A stretch of 64,000 nt of DNA from Acidobacteriota bacterium. GTDB lineage: Bacteria > Acidobacteriota > Holophagae > Acanthopleuribacterales > Acanthopleuribacteraceae. Position numbers and translations under genes: made by a program. The notes beneath the pieces are model-generated. The model ran no database searches and was not told the origin of the DNA. It worked only from the letters and a program-made list of their open reading frames with translations. The stretch lies in the NCBI GenBank assembly GCA_020439745.1, contig JAGQSC010000009.1, positions 186,001 through 250,000 of the forward strand. Direction: 5' to 3'. Of this stretch, positions 28,795 through 36,941 are shown in pieces; within the stretch, counting starts at the first letter, position 1, and each line of letters starts with the position of its first letter.

Positions 28795-29172
28795 TCAGGG
28801 TGTAGGTTTCCCCTTCCCTTCACGAGCCTCACGCACTGTGACCGATAACAGGTTTTCTAGTGAATCCACTTGTTGCTCTACCAAATCTACGAATTCAATA
28901 CCGCAGCCGGTTATTTCGCCCAGTGGATAGGTATGGGCTATTCGACCCTTGGGGATCATGATCTCATAAGTCTTCAATGTGAATCGGATATCCGAAATTG
29001 GATCGTGGCGCTTGAACTGAGACACATCGGGAACGGCGATAAACATCCCACCGGCTGAAAGGCGCACAATCATCTGCTCGTTAACCTGCTCACCATTCCA
29101 GTGAAAGGAACAGGTGAATGATTCGTCATCGCCAAATACATAGCGTTTGAATTTACGACGCTCGTCTCCCAT
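28795..29172 (-). CDS. PilZ-domain protein
   Basis: A 125-residue soluble protein. The N-terminus ERRKFKRYVF gives the RxxxR c-di-GMP-binding arginines. The second half-motif is RLSAGGMFIAV, a variant of D/NxSxxG in which aspartate is replaced by arginine, so binding may be altered. The rest (GRIAHTYPLGEITGCGIEFVDL) completes the PilZ beta-barrel. PilZ proteins read out c-di-GMP. It is 34 nt downstream of rfbB and 58 nt upstream of the VWFA gene on the same strand, so co-transcription is likely. Confidence 0.75.
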   Translation of the reverse strand: MGDERRKFKRYVFGDDESFTCSFHWNGEQVNEQMIVRLSAGGMFIAVPDVSQFKRHDPISDIRFTLKTYEIMIPKGRIAHTYPLGEITGCGIEFVDLVEQQVDSLENLLSVTVREAREGKGKPTP

Positions 29173-29206
29173 GCACTCCTACAATCGACCGTTTGAAGGG
29201 AATACT

Positions 29207-30253
29207 TTAGTCTTGAATCAACCCGAGCCGATCCAACCGGTAGTTTCCAGTGAGAATACGGTCTATCCAGTAGCTGTTCTTAAGATACCAATCCACAGTT
29301 TTTGCAATGCCAGATTGGAACGACTCCCGCGGGACCCAGCCGAGCTCATTCTTGATTTTAGTGATGTCCATGGCGTATCGACGATCGTGTCCCGGACGAT
29401 CTTTCACAAACGTAATCAAAGCTTCGTGTTTGGTTTCCCCACCTTGGCGCTGATCCATCAAGCCACAAATGGTCTTGACCACATCAAGGTTGGTCAATTC
29501 ACTTTCGCCGCCAATGTTGTACGTTTCGCCCAGTCTTCCACGGCTTAGCACCTGCAGAATAGCCTCACAATGATCCGTCACATACAGCCAGTCACGAACA
29601 TTGGCACCGTCGCCGTACACGGGAATCGGTTGTCGGTTCAGAGCCTTCAAAATAACGACAGGTATCAGTTTCTCCGGGAATTGAAACGGTCCGTAGTTGT
29701 TGGAACAATTCGTGGTTACTACCGGCAGTCCATAGGTATGGTGGTAAGCCCGAACCAGATGATCCGAAGCCGCTTTGGACGCAGAGTAGGGTGAGTTAGG
29801 CGCATAAGGTGTGGTTTCCATGAAAGCACCTGTTGATCCCAATGACCCGTATACCTCGTCGGTTGAAACGTGCAAAAACCGAAAACTCTCAGGCTGACCT
29901 TGAGCCTTGAAGTATTTCAACGCAGCTTCCAACAGTTGAAAAGTCCCAACAATATTGGTCTCAACAAATGCAGCCGGTCCGTCTATGGATCTGTCCACAT
30001 GACTTTCGGCCGCAAAATGAACCACCGCATGTACCTGCTCGTCCTCCATAAGCTGAAGGATCGAAGCTTGGTCACAGATATCCATGTGAACGAAACGGTG
30101 TTCTGGGTGCTGCGCTACCGCAGTCAGATTGTCGCGATTACCGGCGTAGGTGAGTTTGTCCACATTGATCACACGATGCCCCTGTGCCAATGCGACATGC
30201 ACAAAATTCGATCCGATAAAACCGGCGCCGCCGGTCACGAGCATACAACCCAT
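29207..30253 (-). CDS. rfbB: dTDP-glucose 4,6-dehydratase
   Basis: A 348-residue short-chain dehydrogenase-type enzyme that converts dTDP-glucose to dTDP-4-keto-6-deoxyglucose using bound NAD+. Motifs: VTGGAGFIGSNFVH (Rossmann), HFAAESHVDRSI, STDEVYGSLG (catalytic Thr-Asp-Glu), YSASKAASDH (Tyr-x3-Lys), NCSNNYGPFQFPEKLIP and VRDWLYVTDHCEAI. It makes precursors for dTDP-rhamnose or other deoxysugars of cell-surface glycans. The usual partners rfbA, rfbC and rfbD are absent next to it. A GGAG Shine-Dalgarno precedes the ATG; the YciO gene ends 16 nt upstream. Confidence 0.92.
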   Translation of the reverse strand: MGCMLVTGGAGFIGSNFVHVALAQGHRVINVDKLTYAGNRDNLTAVAQHPEHRFVHMDICDQASILQLMEDEQVHAVVHFAAESHVDRSIDGPAAFVETNIVGTFQLLEAALKYFKAQGQPESFRFLHVSTDEVYGSLGSTGAFMETTPYAPNSPYSASKAASDHLVRAYHHTYGLPVVTTNCSNNYGPFQFPEKLIPVVILKALNRQPIPVYGDGANVRDWLYVTDHCEAILQVLSRGRLGETYNIGGESELTNLDVVKTICGLMDQRQGGETKHEALITFVKDRPGHDRRYAMDITKIKNELGWVPRESFQSGIAKTVDWYLKNSYWIDRILTGNYRLDRLGLIQD

Positions 30254-30269
30254 GATTGCTCCTTAGGGG

Positions 30270-30890
30270 TCAGGATTCTAGTAGACTTATGTCGCCCTTG
30301 CCAGCACGCAGTATTTCCACCTGGTCGTCTACAATGGAAACCACGGTGGAAACTTCGGGATAAATGAATTCGCCGTCAATGGCCATGTCAACTTGCATAT
30401 GAGCTAAGCGATCCTTGATTTCACGCATATCCATGCAAGGCTGGTCATCATCTGCGGTTTGACAGGTTGTCGAGATAATGGGATGACCCAATTGGCGAAC
30501 CACTTCAAGTATGACAGGATGATCAGGCACGCGAATACCCACTTGACGCCGTTTGTTCTGTAGGAGTTTGGGTACCAAGCGAGAGGCAGGCAAGACAAAA
30601 GTGTAAGGACCAGGTAGTAGCCGTCGCATCAATTTGTAGGCTTTGTTGGATACCAAGGCGTAATCAGCAATGTTCTTCAAATCATTGCAGATGAAGCTCA
30701 TAGGCTTGGCCGCGTCCATACGTTTGATGCGATAGATCTGGTCCATCGATTTCTTGTGATGAATACTGCAGCCCAGGCCATAGCAAGTATCCGTAGGATA
30801 AGCCAAAATGCCGCCCTGGTTCAGGTACGCCACAACCTGATCCAATAACCGCTGCTGCGGCGTAATTGGGTGAATATTCACAACTTGCAT
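30270..30890 (-). CDS. YciO/Sua5/YrdC-family protein (L-threonylcarbamoyladenylate synthase-like)
   Basis: A 206-residue protein of the YrdC fold. Motifs GGILAYPTDTCYGLGCSI, IYRIKRMDAAKPMSFIC and LLPGPYTFVLPAS match the family that makes threonylcarbamoyl-AMP for the t6A modification of tRNA. Details (RRQVGIRVPDHPVI, ISTTCQT) resemble the YciO subgroup, whose cellular role is less clear than that of TsaC. Whether this is the cell's t6A enzyme cannot be told here. It lies just downstream of the tRNA-His gene and 16 nt before rfbB. Confidence 0.8.
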   Translation of the reverse strand: MQVVNIHPITPQQRLLDQVVAYLNQGGILAYPTDTCYGLGCSIHHKKSMDQIYRIKRMDAAKPMSFICNDLKNIADYALVSNKAYKLMRRLLPGPYTFVLPASRLVPKLLQNKRRQVGIRVPDHPVILEVVRQLGHPIISTTCQTADDDQPCMDMREIKDRLAHMQVDMAIDGEFIYPEVSTVVSIVDDQVEILRAGKGDISLLES

Positions 30891-30979
30891 AACCGCGTTA
30901 CTATAACGGACACCGGTCCGATTACGCCATCAGAAATAGCCGCTTCGGATTGGGCATCTTGCCGTGACCAGCTTGAAAA

Positions 30980-31056
30980 TGGGGAGAATGACGGGGCTCG
31001 AACCCGCGACCGCCGGAGCCACAATCCGGTGCTCTACCAACTGAGCTACATCCTCC
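30980..31056 (-). tRNA. tRNA-His (GTG)
   Basis: On the minus strand a full cloverleaf can be drawn. The acceptor stem is 31055-31049 with 30990-30984 (7 bp, one G-U), with the extra G-1 (31056) facing C73 (30983), the hallmark of tRNA-His. The anticodon loop is TTGTGGC with anticodon GTG at 31022-31020, and the T-arm is GCGGG-TTCGAGC-CCCGT. The 3' CCA is encoded (30982-30980). Confidence 0.95.
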
Positions 31057-31069
31057 ACTGCCGGCAGGA

Positions 31070-31098
31070 AGAATACTCAAATTGAAGGTCAATTGCAA
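31070..31098 (-). promoter_or_regulatory. putative promoter of tRNA-His
   Basis: On the minus strand TTGCAA (31093-31098), 17-nt spacer, TATTCT (31070-31075). The predicted start near 31063 lies 7 nt before the mature tRNA 5' end. Four of six consensus bases in each box. Confidence 0.4.
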
Positions 31099-31103
31099 GG
31101 GCA

Positions 31104-31835
31104 CTATTCACGTACTGGAATGACGATGACTTGATCAATGTCGATGGTATTGTCGTCAATCCCGTTGAATTCCATGAGTTCCTCTACATCCCATTCAAAC
31201 AACTTCGCGATGCTGTACAGTGTATCTCCTGGCTTGACGAGGTACTCGTGGACCGGCTTTGTACGTACCGGTCGCTGGGCCAGGTAGTCGTTGCCAATTA
31301 GAGCCGCGGCTTTTATTTTGGGAACAAAAGCCTGCGTTTCTTCGCGCAAGAAATCCCTCACTTGATGCCATTGACTGCCATGTAAGGCCATGGCCCGCCG
31401 CAGATCGCCTTCTCCCAGGTTATACGCCGCAAGCGCAAGGTCCCAAGAACCGAATTTCTCAAACAAATAGGACAAGTATTTGGCGCAGGCATCGGCTGCG
31501 CGAAAGGGATTGTTGCGCTCGTCTCGGTGACCGTCAACGACCAAGCCAAATGCAACCGCCGTTTCCGTTTTGAATTGGAACATGCCTTGGGCACCCGAGG
31601 GATTCGAATCTGAAGGTTTAAAGCCGCTTTCAACCAGAGCCACCCACACGAGGTTTTCGGGAACACCATGATCCTTAAAAATGCGTTTAAAACGCGGCAC
31701 GTAGAACTCGCTTCGTTTGAGCGCCCGCTGTGTGGGCTCAGCGCGCGTTTCCAGCAAATAGGCTCGCCACGTCTGGACAACTTCGGAGTGAGGTTCCAGG
31801 TTGAATTGGCAGAAGATCAAAAGCACGATCCACAT
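31104..31835 (-). CDS. Lytic murein transglycosylase with LysM domain (MltD-like)
   Basis: A 243-residue envelope enzyme cleaving the glycan strands of peptidoglycan. The SLT domain (about 50-180) has VWVALVESGFKPSDSNPSGAQGMFQFKTETA with the catalytic Glu of the ES motif, plus NPFRAADACAKYLSYL and LALAAYNLGEGDLRRA. A C-terminal LysM (EYLVKPGDTLYSIAKLFEWDVEELMEFNGI) binds peptidoglycan. I chose ATG 31835, which starts MWIVLLIFCQF as a short export signal and lies 13 nt after the upstream MFS stop; in-frame Met codons further upstream lie inside that gene. It is shorter than E. coli MltD, with one LysM only. Confidence 0.82.
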   Translation of the reverse strand: MWIVLLIFCQFNLEPHSEVVQTWRAYLLETRAEPTQRALKRSEFYVPRFKRIFKDHGVPENLVWVALVESGFKPSDSNPSGAQGMFQFKTETAVAFGLVVDGHRDERNNPFRAADACAKYLSYLFEKFGSWDLALAAYNLGEGDLRRAMALHGSQWHQVRDFLREETQAFVPKIKAAALIGNDYLAQRPVRTKPVHEYLVKPGDTLYSIAKLFEWDVEELMEFNGIDDNTIDIDQVIVIPVRE

Positions 31836-31848
31836 CGGATCGAGCTTA

Positions 31849-33138
31849 TCATGCTTTGCGACTTGCCAGTCGGATTCCTTCCCCTTCATCCACACCCTGA
31901 AGCACCCACCAGCCTGCAACCAGCAGCAGGATGACCGACGCCACGCCTGCTCTTTGCGTGTCAAAGATACCCGTAAACAATCCGAACATGGTCGGTCCCA
32001 AAAAAGCCGTAGCTTTGCCCGAGAATGCAAAGAAACCGAAGAACTCATTCTCCTTGTCGTCTGGCACCATACGCCCCATCAAAGACCGGCTGGCAGACTG
32101 GTTCGGTCCAGAGAATATGCCCACCAAAATGCCACCGATCCAAAAGACGGTTGCGTTGGGCGCGGTCACGGCAATGATGGTGGCAACCAAGAGTCCCACC
32201 AGGCTAATTTGAATGGTCATCTTCCCTCCCAGAACATCATCCATGAAACCCATGGCAAATGCTCCAGCACCCGCAGCGATATTCAAAACAATGCCAAACA
32301 CCAGGATCTCTTTGATCTCAAAACCGAAGGTACCCGTTGCATAGATACCGCCAAAGGCAAATACCGTAATCAAACCATCGTTATATAACAACCTTGCGAT
32401 CAGGAACCGCATGATTTGCCGGTACTGCCGCAAATCACGAAATGTCTGTACGAGTTGGGACATGGAGTCCTTCACGATAGAGGAAGATTCCCTGGGTTGG
32501 GGTTTTTCCTCAGGAACCCAGAGAAAGATGGGTATGCTGAACACCGCGAACCAGACCGCTGTCAATAGGCAGGTAGCACGTACGCTCTGCTCGGTTGAGA
32601 AGCCAAACCATGGCTGTTCAGGTTGTATGAATCCCACCAAAGCCACAACCAGGGCAAGTAAGCCGCCCACGTACCCAAGTCCCCATCCAATCCCAGAAAT
32701 ACGACCCACTTTCTCTGCGGGAGCAATATCAGGCAGAAACGCGTTGTAAAACACCATGCCCATCTCAAAGGCGATGTTTCCCACCACAAAAAGCGTCAAG
32801 GCACCCATAATCTGACCTGGCAGCACAAAGAACAGCCCGGCCGTGGCAAGTACACAAATCAAAGTCGTGGATAGCAAAAGACGTTTTCTTAATCCGCCCA
32901 AGTCTGCCAGTGCGCCCATAAAGGGTGACAATGCCGCCACAACAATGGCCGTGATCGTGACACCGCGAGACCAATAGATGGTTCCGGTGTTCGAATCAGG
33001 CGCAATCTCAGCGGTAAAGTAGGACGCGTAGATAAAGGTAACGATCAAAGTTGTAAACGGTGAATTGGCGAAGTCATAAAGGCACCAACTCCACACGGCC
33101 TTGCGATTAGTTTGCACTGCTTCCTCGCTTTCCAACAT
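31849..33138 (-). CDS. MFS transporter, Atg22/UMF1-like
   Basis: A 429-residue inner-membrane permease with 12 TM segments. The opening AVWSWCLYDFANSPFTTLIVTFIYASYF and the segment NAFLPDIAPAEKVGRISGIGWGLGYVGGLLAL are typical of UMF1/Atg22-like proteins, in fungi vacuolar amino-acid exporters. PNQSASRSLMGRMVPDDKENEFFGFFAFSGKATAFLGP is the second-half signature. The substrate in bacteria is unknown. I chose ATG 33138, at the start of the conserved part; the in-frame ATG at 33198 would reach 28 nt into the divergent PilZ gene. It is followed by the lytic transglycosylase gene after 13 nt. Confidence 0.8.
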   Translation of the reverse strand: MLESEEAVQTNRKAVWSWCLYDFANSPFTTLIVTFIYASYFTAEIAPDSNTGTIYWSRGVTITAIVVAALSPFMGALADLGGLRKRLLLSTTLICVLATAGLFFVLPGQIMGALTLFVVGNIAFEMGMVFYNAFLPDIAPAEKVGRISGIGWGLGYVGGLLALVVALVGFIQPEQPWFGFSTEQSVRATCLLTAVWFAVFSIPIFLWVPEEKPQPRESSSIVKDSMSQLVQTFRDLRQYRQIMRFLIARLLYNDGLITVFAFGGIYATGTFGFEIKEILVFGIVLNIAAGAGAFAMGFMDDVLGGKMTIQISLVGLLVATIIAVTAPNATVFWIGGILVGIFSGPNQSASRSLMGRMVPDDKENEFFGFFAFSGKATAFLGPTMFGLFTGIFDTQRAGVASVILLLVAGWWVLQGVDEGEGIRLASRKA

Positions 33139-33170
33139 CTTTTGGCATGAGTTTCTGCTAAAATACTGAC

Positions 33171-33506
33171 GTGGCTCAAGAACGACGTCAATACGCAAGA
33201 ATCGATGAACGGCACTTGGTGGCCTACATCGCGTTATCTAATGCGAAAGAAACCCTTGATGAAGGGGTAGCCCTCACTTCGGATTTTTCGCAGCACGGGC
33301 TCCAATTGCGCCTGCCTCGCCTGGCTCGCGTCGGTGACCAGATGGAACTCACCTTCAACATCAAACAGGAGCTTTTTCCTGTCATCGGCGAGATCGTCTG
33401 GGTGAAGCCTTGTGACCTCGGGTGCGATGTGGGCGTCCGTATCGTTCGAGTGGCCAATGAGTTTGAATCTCGGGTCCTCGAAATGCTGCAGGGCTCTGAA
33501 TCCTAG
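33171..33506 (+). CDS. PilZ-domain protein
   Basis: A 111-residue protein that is almost only a PilZ domain. ERRQYARIDERH gives the arginine motif. SDFSQHGLQLRL stands for the D/NxSxxG half, with His before Gly. GEIVWVKPCDLGCDVGVRIV closes the barrel. It likely binds c-di-GMP and modulates a partner. The start codon is GTG with no evident Shine-Dalgarno, but the conserved N-terminal arginines leave no later start. It is divergent from the MFS gene, and its end overlaps the GNAT gene by 4 nt. Confidence 0.7.
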   Translation: MAQERRQYARIDERHLVAYIALSNAKETLDEGVALTSDFSQHGLQLRLPRLARVGDQMELTFNIKQELFPVIGEIVWVKPCDLGCDVGVRIVRVANEFESRVLEMLQGSES

Positions 33507-34036
33507 ACAAGCAATGACAACGCCTGGGTTGTGGTTCCATCTGCAATGAACTCTGTTTCCGGGAACACGCGCAGTAACAACGAGCGTATGCGCTGATTCT
33601 CTGCCAGGAACAGCGAACGAAACTTCTCAATGCCTCGTTCTTTTGCGGCTTTCCCCACATGATGGAGCAATAGCTTACCCAAGCCTTTTCCCTGCCAGGC
33701 GTCCAGCACGGTCACCGCAGGCTCCGCAATTTGAGCATCGTCAACGTCACGTACGAATCGCGCGACGCCCAGCCCTTTCCCTTCACTCCCATCGGGATTG
33801 AGCAAACCGGCACCAATTGCATAGTGATTGATCTCGTCCATTTCTGTCAAAAACACCAGTTCGGAGTCGCTGAGCCCATGTTTGGGCGTGAAAAAACGTT
33901 CATATCGCGACAAAAACGACAGTTCCCTCATTCCGTCGGCAAGGTTTTGTTTGTCGGTCGGATACAACGTCCGCAAAAGGATGGGCGTGCCATCGGTTAG
34001 GGCCATACGTTCCAAGTAATCATGAGCATATTTCAT
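33503..34036 (-). CDS. GNAT-family acetyltransferase
   Basis: A 177-residue protein. The core has FVRDVDDAQIAEPAVTVLDAWQGKGLGKLLLHHVGKAAKERGIEKFRSLFLAENQRIRSLLLR, in which QGKGLGKLLL is the acetyl-CoA pyrophosphate loop. The N-terminal half (DYLERMALTDGTPILLRTLYPTDKQNL) resembles the GNAT domains found beside or within acyl-CoA synthetase-like protein acetyltransferases (Pat type). The target is unknown. Its start overlaps the stop of the MnmC-like gene, so it is the last gene of a four-gene operon with the ABC exporter pair. Confidence 0.75.
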   Translation of the reverse strand: MKYAHDYLERMALTDGTPILLRTLYPTDKQNLADGMRELSFLSRYERFFTPKHGLSDSELVFLTEMDEINHYAIGAGLLNPDGSEGKGLGVARFVRDVDDAQIAEPAVTVLDAWQGKGLGKLLLHHVGKAAKERGIEKFRSLFLAENQRIRSLLLRVFPETEFIADGTTTQALSLLV

Positions 34037-35193
34037 GACGTAGTCGCTTCGTGCTGTTTCAGGCTGCGAATCATCGCTTGACGGGCAAATCGTAACGGCT
34101 CAAGCGTTCGATCGACTTGTAATAGGCCTTGAACCAGGCCGACCAAATGGCGAGCAGCAGCAAAACACGTGGTTAGCCCACGGGAACCATGACCTGCAGA
34201 GACATAAAGATTGGGCCAATAGTCCACTTGGTCCCGGTTAAAACGTGCGACTGCCCGTTCACCACCGGCCAACCACGTTTCCATTCTAGGTACCATACCT
34301 ACGATGGGTAGACGATCAGGAGTGGTATGGCGAAAGGCAACTCTTCCTTGGTCACAATCAATCGAGGGTGCCCCAAATGGCGCAGCCCATGTCCCGATTT
34401 GTCGCAACAACTCTCGATTTCGTTCCGGACGCAGCTCTTCGTCCTCGATGTCCCGATCAAACGTGGCACCGGCCACATGGAATCCGCAATGAGCGGGTGT
34501 CACGTAGCCATCTGCACAAATAGCCGCCTTTAGGGCCTTTGTCTTTGGGGTCGCCCGCACATAAGCAATCTGACCGCGAACACGACTCTGGGGCAACCAG
34601 TTAAGCTGATCCAACTGGGCACATTCATAAGATGCGGCAACAAAAACATTCATGGCGGTGATGGGAGTATCCGTCGTTTCCAACCGCCAACTGCCATCTA
34701 ATCGCTCGATTTTGTTGACCCTCAGATCACATTCACGCCTGATCCGATGATGGTTGGCCAGGGCATCACAGAGCGAGGCTACCTGAACACAACGACCATT
34801 CGGGAACCAGAAGCCTCCTTCTGACAGCGCAATTCCGGTATGTTCCGACAAGTCTTGGGCTCCAAGCCACAAGCCCATTTCAGTGCATTCAACGGCCACT
34901 CGCGTTAGCCGGCGATTGGTGGGTAATTGAGCCACCCCCCGAGAAAGCGCGAAGCCATGCTGATCGGCTAATTCGTCCAAGATCTGGCAACTGATTTCAA
35001 AACCCTTCCCATAGACGCTACTAGCTCCGGAGTCTCGATCTGACAAATAGGGCATCAAGATCCCTTGGGGGTTTCCAGAGGCAGCTTGACCCACCCCTCC
35101 CCGTTGCTCGATGAGTAATACATCGGCCCCTGCCTCAGCCAGGGCATAGGCTATGGAACAACCAGCCAACCCACCCCCGACGACCACGTTCAC
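34033..35193 (-). CDS. MnmC FAD-oxidoreductase domain protein, stand-alone
   Basis: A 386-residue FAD enzyme. It begins VNVVVGGGLAGCSIAYALAEAG (dinucleotide fold), followed by GQAASGNPQGILMPYLSDRD, the MnmC hallmark (ASGNxQGxLxPxLS), and ends with the flavin motif SAGHGSRGLTT. In tRNA wobble-uridine modification this domain (MnmC(o)) converts cmnm5(s2)U to nm5(s2)U; the methyltransferase half that is fused in E. coli is absent. The start is GTG 35193, overlapping the ABC gene stop as GTGA. An in-frame ATG at 35409 lies inside the upstream gene. A D-amino-acid-oxidase-like role is a weaker alternative. Confidence 0.72.
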   Translation of the reverse strand: MNVVVGGGLAGCSIAYALAEAGADVLLIEQRGGVGQAASGNPQGILMPYLSDRDSGASSVYGKGFEISCQILDELADQHGFALSRGVAQLPTNRRLTRVAVECTEMGLWLGAQDLSEHTGIALSEGGFWFPNGRCVQVASLCDALANHHRIRRECDLRVNKIERLDGSWRLETTDTPITAMNVFVAASYECAQLDQLNWLPQSRVRGQIAYVRATPKTKALKAAICADGYVTPAHCGFHVAGATFDRDIEDEELRPERNRELLRQIGTWAAPFGAPSIDCDQGRVAFRHTTPDRLPIVGMVPRMETWLAGGERAVARFNRDQVDYWPNLYVSAGHGSRGLTTCFAAARHLVGLVQGLLQVDRTLEPLRFARQAMIRSLKQHEATTS

Positions 35194-36941
35194 GGTAAGA
35201 GTTGACCTTCCATTTTTTGCTCCGATGCGCGCACTAACTGGGCGTACTTGCCATTTTTCGCCATTAACACTTGGTGGTTGCCATCTTCTTGAATGCGTCC
35301 ATCTTCCAGCACCAGGATCCGATCTGCGGATTGAATGGTCGATAATCGATGAGCCACAACAATCACAGTCTTGTGCTTGAAGATTTCGGCCACCGCCTCC
35401 TGAATCCAAGCTTCCGTAAGCGAATCCACACTCGCAGTAGCTTCATCCATTAACAGAATGGGCGTTTCATGAGCCAGCGCCCGAGCAAACACGATCAACT
35501 GAAGCTGACCGATGGACATGTTTCCGCCGTTCTCTTTCAGAACATGGTCCAACCCGCCATCGATCTGGTTGAGCATATGTTCTGCTTTCACCAACCTGAT
35601 CGCCTTCATAATCACATCATCGTCGATTTCAGGATTGAACATACGGATGTTGTCTCGAATGCTGCCCGGAAAGACTTCGAAATCCTGGTGCACAACGGCC
35701 ACCGAGGAACGAATGGCGTGATGACTCAAGTCGGCTAATTCAAACGAACCCAATTGGATCTGGCCCGAATAACCATCATAAGTGCGCGTCAGCAACTTAC
35801 CTATGGTGGATTTGCCACTGCCCGTCCGTCCAACCAAGGCCAAGACCTGCCCGGGCTTAACCGAAAACGTAATATCCCGAAGCACATAGGGATTTTCAGG
35901 AGCGTACTTAAAGGAAACATCCTTAAAGGTCACAGTGGCGGCATCCACTTTGGAGAGCTTACCCTCCGACACCCTTTCTTCTTCACGAAGCAATTCGAAG
36001 ATTCGCTGAAGCGCGGCAAGCGCCTGCTGAATGACGGTGAATTTGCTGCTCAGGTCGCGAATGGGCACATATATTCGATCCACCAAATTGATGTACACGA
36101 TGGCCACACTCAATTCGATAGGGCCCATAAACTCGCTGGTGCTCCAAAGCAATACCAGCGCTACCGAATAAGCGGATACCGCGTCAATGACCGCATAAAG
36201 AGAGGCATCGTAAACGTTGCTCCAGATACATGCCTGGCGGTATTCGCGGTTTACATTCTGAAAACGTCTGCCAGTTGTCTGCTGCTGGCCGAACATTTGC
36301 ACCACTTCAACACCATTGATGCCTTCGGCCATGACTCCGTTTGCTTTGGCCAACGCGACTCGAATTTCGAGATATTTTTCTCGAATTCTATGTCCGCACC
36401 AACGCACCGTAAACACGACAAATGGAACCGTGATCAACATGACTGGAGCCAACCGGAGTTCCAACCGCAGCATGACAAACAACACACCGATAATGGTCAA
36501 GATATCAACCGCAATTGTTGCAATTCCGGCTCGAAGAGTTTCCCCCAACGATTCGGTGTCGTTGATGGTGCGTGTCATCAATCGGCCAATGGGTTCACGG
36601 TCAAAATAGGCTTGCCTCAGTCGAATCACATGGTGGAAGACCGTCTCACGCAAACGATTGATCGTCTTCAGAAAGGCGATGCTCAGAATATAGTTGAATC
36701 CGCTACGTGTAAGATATTCCAAGACGACGAACGCCAGGAAAATACCCGCATAAAACAATAGACCTTCGGCATTCTTGGCACCAATTTCATCCAATGCATC
36801 CTTCAAAATGAAGGGTCTGCCAAGATCAAACACGAGCGTAAATGCCATTAATAGAAATGAGGCGTAATAGCTTCGCCGATCAGGAACACAATGTCGCCAA
36901 AAGCCCTTCAGTAGTTGATTTGTTCCTTGAACACGACTCAT
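35190..36941 (-). CDS. ABC exporter half-transporter (degenerate signature motif)
   Basis: A 583-residue protein: six TM helices (about 25-320), then an ATPase domain. Walker A VGRTGSGKST, Q-loop VHQDFEVF, Walker B ILLMDEATASVD with catalytic Glu and the H-loop AHRLST are intact. The signature motif reads MSIGQLQ instead of LSGGQ. Together with the partner encoded upstream (overlap 36938-36941), this is the hallmark of a heterodimeric exporter with one catalytic and one degenerate ATP site, as in MdlA/B- or TM287/288-type pumps. The exported substrate (lipid, peptide or drug) is unknown. Confidence 0.88.
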   Translation of the reverse strand: MSRVQGTNQLLKGFWRHCVPDRRSYYASFLLMAFTLVFDLGRPFILKDALDEIGAKNAEGLLFYAGIFLAFVVLEYLTRSGFNYILSIAFLKTINRLRETVFHHVIRLRQAYFDREPIGRLMTRTINDTESLGETLRAGIATIAVDILTIIGVLFVMLRLELRLAPVMLITVPFVVFTVRWCGHRIREKYLEIRVALAKANGVMAEGINGVEVVQMFGQQQTTGRRFQNVNREYRQACIWSNVYDASLYAVIDAVSAYSVALVLLWSTSEFMGPIELSVAIVYINLVDRIYVPIRDLSSKFTVIQQALAALQRIFELLREEERVSEGKLSKVDAATVTFKDVSFKYAPENPYVLRDITFSVKPGQVLALVGRTGSGKSTIGKLLTRTYDGYSGQIQLGSFELADLSHHAIRSSVAVVHQDFEVFPGSIRDNIRMFNPEIDDDVIMKAIRLVKAEHMLNQIDGGLDHVLKENGGNMSIGQLQLIVFARALAHETPILLMDEATASVDSLTEAWIQEAVAEIFKHKTVIVVAHRLSTIQSADRILVLEDGRIQEDGNHQVLMAKNGKYAQLVRASEQKMEGQLLP

